From OMPR01 sp965183835 (lineage in GTDB: Bacteria > Pseudomonadota > Alphaproteobacteria > Rhodobacterales > Rhodobacteraceae): DNA of 64,000 nucleotides. Under the pieces are notes generated by a model, which saw nothing but the letters and a program-made list of their open reading frames with translations, was not told the origin of the DNA and ran no database searches. Positions within the stretch are counted from its first letter, which is position 1; each line of letters begins with the position of its first letter. Below, piece after piece: positions 59,690 through 64,000 of this stretch. Location of the stretch: the NCBI GenBank assembly GCA_965183835.1, contig CBCYME010000027.1:1-64000 (forward strand), given 5' to 3'. The translations under genes were made by a program, and so were the position numbers.

Positions 59690-60210
59690 GCAAGGATTGC
59701 GTCCACCGTTTGATCCAAAGGCCCGTCGTTGTTGATTTCAACAACACGGGTCAACCCCTCTGGAAGCGCGACTGATCGTGCTAACCGTTTGACTTGATCA
59801 ACCGCAGTTTCCCGCCCCCGATCCGCGACACGCTCTGCAAGGACTTTAGGATCAGCCGTCAACGAAATCACGATGAAGTCGCCAAAGGCGTCTTCGGCCT
59901 CTTTCAGCACATGTCGCGACAGGTTCACCAAAACGGCCCGCGCAGTTTGACGTTGCTGGGCAATCGCAACAGGGATGCCATATTTCAACCCATGTGCCGC
60001 CCAGCTGAGCACAAACGCGCCCTGCTGTTGCATCGCCTGGAAATCCGAGGGAGACACCCGGGTGAAATCTTCGCCCTCTTCCCCCTCGGGCCGTGTGATG
60101 ACCCGCCTAACTGATTGGATCTCAGAATCCCGCGCCATTAACGCCGCCATGACACTGTCTTTGCCGACCCCAGAGGGGCCGACAATTGCTATGACAGACG
60201 CAAGGCTCAT
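59665..60210 (-). CDS. phnN: Ribose 1,5-bisphosphate phosphokinase PhnN
   Basis: A 181-residue P-loop kinase converting ribose 1,5-bisphosphate to PRPP, which returns the C-P lyase ribose product to metabolism. Walker A is IVGPSGVGKDSVMAAL (residues 9-24), the guanylate-kinase-like loop is RVITRPEGEEGEDFTRVS, and the lid has RVADRGRE. The start overlaps the phnL stop (ATGA). Last gene of the phnH-N unit and convergent with the DUF1045 gene. Confidence 0.92.
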   Translation of the reverse strand: MSLASVIAIVGPSGVGKDSVMAALMARDSEIQSVRRVITRPEGEEGEDFTRVSPSDFQAMQQQGAFVLSWAAHGLKYGIPVAIAQQRQTARAVLVNLSRHVLKEAEDAFGDFIVISLTADPKVLAERVADRGRETAVDQVKRLARSVALPEGLTRVVEINNDGPLDQTVDAILAQLAPVRG

Positions 60211-60890
60211 GCAGCCATTCCCGGCGTATAGATCGACACGTCGATTTCACGATCACACACCCGTTCACGCGCCTCGACATCATGGAAAATACCCACAATG
60301 GCCGCGCCGCGGGCCTTGGCCTCTTCGATCAGCAACAGAACAGTGGCGCGATTGGTGGCATCCAGACTGGCCGTCGGCTCGTCCAGTAACATCGCTGGAT
60401 AGTCATGGGCAAATCCGCGCGCAATATTCACGCGCTGCTGTTCCCCCCCCGAAAATGTGGTGGGCGACAGTGACCAAAGCCGTTCGGGAATGTTCAGCCG
60501 GGCCAACAAGCCCGCTGCCTTATCCAACGCCGCGTCTTTATCAACGCCCAAGGCCAACAGTGGATCGGCCACAACCTCTAGCGTCGGCACCCGGGGCACC
60601 ACCCGCAGGAACTGGCTTACATAGCCAAGCGTCTCACGACGCAGGGCTAAAATCTCGCGCGGTTCAGCTTGTGCCACATCCAGATCGCCAACCATCACCC
60701 GGCCCGACGCCGCAAGATAGTTGCCATAAATCACCCGCATCAGCGTTGATTTCCCAGCACCCGAGGCCCCGGTTAGCGCCACACATTCACCGGGTTTGAC
60801 CCGCAGCGACGCACCCGCCATCACCGGAATAACTGCACTGCCTTGATTGTGCAGGGTAAAGCTCTTGCTTACGTTTTCGAGTTCAATCAT
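60207..60890 (-). CDS. phnL: C-P lyase system ABC protein PhnL
   Basis: A 227-residue ABC ATPase without membrane partners, a component of the C-P lyase complex. Walker A is LTGASGAGKSTLMRVI, the Q-loop region is YVSQFLRVVPRVPTLEV, the signature is TFSGGEQQRVNIARGF and Walker B is AMLLDEPTASLD. It is 12 bp after phnK on the minus strand. Confidence 0.92.
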   Translation of the reverse strand: MIELENVSKSFTLHNQGSAVIPVMAGASLRVKPGECVALTGASGAGKSTLMRVIYGNYLAASGRVMVGDLDVAQAEPREILALRRETLGYVSQFLRVVPRVPTLEVVADPLLALGVDKDAALDKAAGLLARLNIPERLWSLSPTTFSGGEQQRVNIARGFAHDYPAMLLDEPTASLDATNRATVLLLIEEAKARGAAIVGIFHDVEARERVCDREIDVSIYTPGMAA

Positions 60891-60902
60891 CTCTCTCGCC
60901 CC

Positions 60903-61673
60903 TCAAACTTGCAGCACGCTGGAAACCAGCAATTGCGTATAGGCATGTTGTGGATCATCCAGCACCTGATCCGTCAGGCCCGCCTCAACCACATGACCGT
61001 CTTTCATTACCATCAACCGATCCGCCAGCAGACGAACAACAGCCAGATCATGGGTCACGATAATCGCACTCAGCCCCATTTCACGGACCAAGCCACGCAA
61101 CAGATCCAACAGACGCGCCTGAACGGACACATCCAATCCACCGGTCGGTTCATCCATGAACACAAGCCGCGGACCCGTCACCAGATTGCGCGCGATTTGC
61201 AGGCGTTGCTGCATACCGCCCGAAAAGGCTGTCGGACGATCATCAACACGGTTTTCGTTGATCTCGACCCGACCCAGCCAATCAATCGCTTTGTCCCGAA
61301 TATCGCCGTAGTGGCGATCGCCAACAGCCATCAGCCGCTCACCAATATTGCCCCCCGCACTGACCGACATACGCAATCCGTCACGGGCATGTTGATGCAC
61401 AAACGCCCAATCCGTGCGGCCCAGCATCCGGCGCTCGGGCTCTGACATAGCCAGCGTATCCACGGGCCCGTCAGCGCGTGTATCAAACACCACCTGACCA
61501 GCATCTGCCTCTAGGTGTCCAGCAAGGCAATTCAACAACGTCGACTTACCCGACCCGCTTTCACCAACGATCCCCATGACTTCGCCGGGAAACAGGTCAA
61601 AACTCACATCCGTGCATCCAATCCGCGTGCCATAACGCTTTTCGATGCCTTGAACTTGCAACAACGGGGTCAT
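60903..61673 (-). CDS. phnK: C-P lyase system ABC protein PhnK
   Basis: A 256-residue ABC ATPase that binds the PhnGHIJ core and couples ATP use to C-P lyase function. From the ATG at 61673 (overlapping the phnJ stop; a longer frame from 61730 is a shadow), Walker A is GIVGESGSGKSTLLNCL, the signature is FSGGMQQRLQIARNL and Walker B is LVFMDEPTGGLD. It has the oligopeptide-importer-like end HAYTQLLVSSVLQ, known for PhnK. Confidence 0.92.
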   Translation of the reverse strand: MTPLLQVQGIEKRYGTRIGCTDVSFDLFPGEVMGIVGESGSGKSTLLNCLAGHLEADAGQVVFDTRADGPVDTLAMSEPERRMLGRTDWAFVHQHARDGLRMSVSAGGNIGERLMAVGDRHYGDIRDKAIDWLGRVEINENRVDDRPTAFSGGMQQRLQIARNLVTGPRLVFMDEPTGGLDVSVQARLLDLLRGLVREMGLSAIIVTHDLAVVRLLADRLMVMKDGHVVEAGLTDQVLDDPQHAYTQLLVSSVLQV

Positions 61674-62530
61674 GCCGCATCCTCCGTTCCCAATCGGCCA
61701 ATGTGGCCCGCCGCACGGCGAGACCGGCAATAATCCGTGTCTGAACAGACAAACATCCGATTGCCCGCATCATCCAAAATCACTTCGTCCAGATAACTGT
61801 CTTCGGCCGCACACAAATCACAGGGATGATCCGCCTTGGTGGCCTCAAACGGGTAATCTTCGAAATCCAAACTCACGACCTTGGTATGGGGGGGCACCGC
61901 GTAAATCCGTTGCTCGCGCCCCGCGCCAAACAGTTGAATAGCCGACATTTCCAGTTTCGGATTGTCGAATTTCGGGATCGGCGACGGGTCCATCACATAG
62001 CGATCCGACACCATCACGGGATAAGCATAGGCCGTTGCGATATCGCCGTGCTGGCTGATATCTTCGTACAGTTTCACATGCATCAGCCCGTATTCTTCAA
62101 GGCTGTGCATCTTACGCGTCTCAGTCTCGCGCGGCTCTAAAAACCGCAGCGGTTCCGGGATCGGCACCTGATAGACAAGGATCTGATCTTCGCTCAGCTC
62201 GGCCTCGGGGATCCGGTGGCGGGTCTGGATCACGGTCGCCTTTTCGGTTTCCTCGGTCACGGCGACCCCAGCGGTATTTTCAAAGAACTTTCGAATAGAC
62301 ACCGCGTTGGTCGTATCATCCGCGCCTTGGTCGATCACCTTGAATGTATCGTCCGGCGTCAGGGTTGCCGCAGACACCTGCACGCCCCCCGTACCCCAGC
62401 CATACGGCATCGGCATCTCACGGCTGGCAAATGGCACCTGATAGCCCGGCACCGCCAACCCTTTGAGGATCGCCCGGCGGATCATCCGCTTGGTCTGTTC
62501 GTCCAAATAGGCAAAATTATAGTCGCTCAT
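61670..62530 (-). CDS. phnJ: Carbon-phosphorus lyase radical SAM subunit PhnJ
   Basis: Radical SAM enzyme that cleaves the carbon-phosphorus bond of ribosyl phosphonate. In the 286-residue protein the four conserved cysteines are Cys237, Cys240, Cys262 and Cys268 (CDLC, FVCSDTDYC), equivalent to 241/244/266/272 in E. coli, so the cluster and thiyl residues are intact. The start NFAYLDEQTKRMIRRAILK is typical. It overlaps phnI (ATGA) and phnK by 4 bp each. Confidence 0.95.
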   Translation of the reverse strand: MSDYNFAYLDEQTKRMIRRAILKGLAVPGYQVPFASREMPMPYGWGTGGVQVSAATLTPDDTFKVIDQGADDTTNAVSIRKFFENTAGVAVTEETEKATVIQTRHRIPEAELSEDQILVYQVPIPEPLRFLEPRETETRKMHSLEEYGLMHVKLYEDISQHGDIATAYAYPVMVSDRYVMDPSPIPKFDNPKLEMSAIQLFGAGREQRIYAVPPHTKVVSLDFEDYPFEATKADHPCDLCAAEDSYLDEVILDDAGNRMFVCSDTDYCRSRRAAGHIGRLGTEDAA

Positions 62531-63630
62531 TCCGCAGCCTCCTGCACGGTAAATTCACCCTGAACCCGTTCTTCGGCTTCTCGGCGCAGCTTGCGCACCA
62601 GTTCCAGTTCAGACTGGAAATCAACGTAGTGGGGCAATTTGATATGTTCGAGGAACCCAGTGGCCTGAATGTTGTCTGAATGGCTCAGAACAAATTCTTC
62701 GTCCTGCGCAGCCGCACCCAGATTGTCTTCGCCCAACTCTTTCCAGCGCAGGGCACGATCGACCAGAGCCATCGCAATGGATTTGCGTTCCGATTGACCA
62801 AAGACCAAACCGTATCCACGCGTAAACTGCGGCGGCTCTGTCTTGGACCCTTGGAATTGGTTCACCGTTTCACATTCGGTCAATTCCAACTCACCAATCT
62901 CAATCGAAAAACCCAGTTCGGGAATGTCCATTTCGACAGGCACCTTGCCGATCCGCAACTCACCGACAAACGCGTGGTTGCGCGCGTAACCGCGTTGGGT
63001 TGAATAGGCCATGCCTAGAATAAACCCTTCGTCCCCGCGCGTTAGCGATTGCAGACGCAGGGAGCGGTTGGATGGAAATTCCATCGGCTCGCGCGTTAAA
63101 TCCCCCGGGACGGCATCACTGTCCGGTTCACGCTGAATGATATCCTCACCCTGCAGGAACTCTGTAATGTGTGGCGTCGGTTCAAAGCGCGGCGTGCCGG
63201 TTTCAGCGGGCGCGACCTCTCCTTCAGCGGCCAGTTTGAAATCCAGCAAGCGGTGGGTGTAGTCAAATGTTGGGCCTAGCACCTGCCCGCCCGGCGCATC
63301 CTTGAACGTGGCCGAGATCCGGCGATCACAAGCCATGTCCCCGGTATTCACCGGTAAAGTCGCCCCAAAGCGCGGCAGAGTAGTGCGATAGGCACGGATC
63401 AAGAAAATCGCCTCGATCAGATCCCCGCGGGATTGTTTGATCGCCAATGCCGCCAGATCCGGGTCAAACAGCGAGCCTTCGGTCATCACGCGGTTGACCG
63501 CGAGGCTGAGCTGTTCGCGGATCTGCGCGATGCTGAGTTCCGCGACCGAAGTATCGCCGCGCCGCTCTTCGGCGAGCCAGGCGTGCGCATTGTCGATGGC
63601 CTTTTCACCACCTTTGACAGCTACATACAT
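62527..63630 (-). CDS. phnI: Carbon-phosphorus lyase core subunit PhnI
   Basis: A 367-residue subunit that attaches the phosphonate to ribose by displacing adenine from ATP, with PhnG, PhnH and PhnL. Landmarks include MYVAVKGGEKAIDNAH, MACDRRISATFKDAPGGQVLGPTFDYTHRLLDF, SRGDEGFILGMAYSTQRGYARNHAF-like segments and a C-terminal FLEHIKLPHYVDFQSEL. It starts 3 bp after phnH and overlaps phnJ. Confidence 0.95.
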   Translation of the reverse strand: MYVAVKGGEKAIDNAHAWLAEERRGDTSVAELSIAQIREQLSLAVNRVMTEGSLFDPDLAALAIKQSRGDLIEAIFLIRAYRTTLPRFGATLPVNTGDMACDRRISATFKDAPGGQVLGPTFDYTHRLLDFKLAAEGEVAPAETGTPRFEPTPHITEFLQGEDIIQREPDSDAVPGDLTREPMEFPSNRSLRLQSLTRGDEGFILGMAYSTQRGYARNHAFVGELRIGKVPVEMDIPELGFSIEIGELELTECETVNQFQGSKTEPPQFTRGYGLVFGQSERKSIAMALVDRALRWKELGEDNLGAAAQDEEFVLSHSDNIQATGFLEHIKLPHYVDFQSELELVRKLRREAEERVQGEFTVQEAAE

Positions 63631-63633
63631 GTC

Positions 63634-64000
63634 TTAGCCCCCTACAGAAATTTGCGTGCTGCGCGGCAAGGCCGCGACCTGTGTGCCGCTGGTGAAAAAG
63701 AAGTCAATGCCCAGAGGGTAGAGTTGAGCATTCGCCTGCACCGCCCGGATGTCGGGCAAGGACAAATGTGCCGTGTCTTTGATACCGGGGCCGGTCAAGG
63801 TGGCCGTAGTTTTTGACTCTGCATCGCCGTCGACGATCAACGTGGCCGAGCGATCCGGGTATTCTGCGGTCCCAATGCGATAAGCATTCAGCGGGCCCAA
63901 CGCGGCCCATGTTCCAATTGCGAAATCCGCCTCAGCCGCGCCGACCAAGGGAGCACCCGTGTGGAACGTCAGCCACTGGCGCACATCTGCGGTGTCTGCG
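63634..64000 (-). CDS. phnH: C-P lyase subunit PhnH, C-terminal part (5' end outside window)
   Basis: The frame is open to the window edge; about 122 residues are visible. RQWLTFHTGAPLV, FAIGTWAALGPLNAYRIGTAEYPDRSATLIV, TLTGPGIKD and YPLGIDFFFTSG are the characteristic end of PhnH, a non-catalytic member of the C-P lyase core. It lies 3 bp before phnI. phnG and a PhnF regulator presumably lie beyond the window. Confidence 0.92.
   Translation of the reverse strand, partial: ADTADVRQWLTFHTGAPLVGAAEADFAIGTWAALGPLNAYRIGTAEYPDRSATLIVDGDAESKTTATLTGPGIKDTAHLSLPDIRAVQANAQLYPLGIDFFFTSGTQVAALPRSTQISVGG

Noticed and set aside
1..64000. CRISPR arrays, insertion sequences, integrases, prophage genes and tRNA genes
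   Set aside because: I looked for regular direct repeats, transposase motifs and cloverleaf-type segments in the intergenic regions and found none.

Overview
The window reads as a chromosomal segment of an alphaproteobacterium of the Rhodobacteraceae (Roseobacter group), at moderate-to-high GC. This is inferred from gene content and order: irr divergent from fabA-fabB-fabI, an Lrp-type regulator divergent from a fused indolepyruvate:ferredoxin oxidoreductase, a dimethylglycine/sarcosine dehydrogenase-MttB operon, and a C-P lyase operon with a DUF1045 protein. I found no rRNA, tRNA, CRISPR array, insertion sequence, integrase or prophage gene.

Layout. 1-4.5 kb: the tail of a LysR regulator, Irr, the unsaturated fatty acid genes fabA-fabB-fabI, a small membrane-anchored protein and an FKBP-type isomerase. 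4.6-8.3 kb: a coupled trio (HAD dehalogenase, alpha/beta hydrolase, Ser/Thr dehydratase) and an endonuclease/exonuclease/phosphatase-fold protein. 8.4-16.2 kb: a catabolic stretch with pcaD, a second hydrolase, pcaB, a TetA-like exporter, a zinc alcohol dehydrogenase, an enolase-superfamily dehydratase, an ArsR regulator and a fumarylacetoacetase-family gene. Three of these (pcaD, the enolase-superfamily gene, the fumarylacetoacetase gene) are broken by single-base indels, and the tail of the next gene is shifted as well. 16.2-28.9 kb: an apparent signalling and cell-surface block on the minus strand. It holds a LysM-FecR protein, a secreted protein with about 15 PKD repeats, a membrane class III adenylate cyclase, and an unusual ABC-type protein with a degenerate ATPase site and a C-terminal cyclic-nucleotide-binding domain. 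A small DUF3307 protein lies between the last two on the plus strand.

29-34.3 kb: the Lrp regulator and indolepyruvate oxidoreductase, then (minus strand, 38.9 to 33.0 kb) an overlapping operon of an FAD-GcvT dehydrogenase, an MttB-family methyltransferase, a TetR regulator and a second FAD oxidoreductase, probably for methylated glycines or related amines. 39-42.2 kb: an M23 peptidase whose signal sequence is cut off by an in-frame TGA, a glutathione transferase, acetate kinase and a small methyltransferase. 42.4-48.3 kb: a four-gene peptide ABC importer of YejFABE type. 48.5-50.8 kb: a large MscS channel. 51.3-57.8 kb: a seven-gene, mostly overlapping operon with four glycosyltransferases (two resembling COG4671), a histidine phosphatase, a polysaccharide deacetylase-like protein and a small methyltransferase. 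Its product is unknown. 57.8-64 kb: phosphonate catabolism, with phnM, a DUF1045 2H-phosphoesterase-like gene, and phnH(partial)-I-J-K-L-N.

The most interesting regions are the cyclase/PKD/LysM-FecR/ABC-cNMP block, which may be a cAMP-linked envelope-sensing module, the glycosyltransferase operon, and the cluster of single-base frameshifts between 9.0 and 16.4 kb. That cluster is either real decay of a catabolic island or local sequence error.
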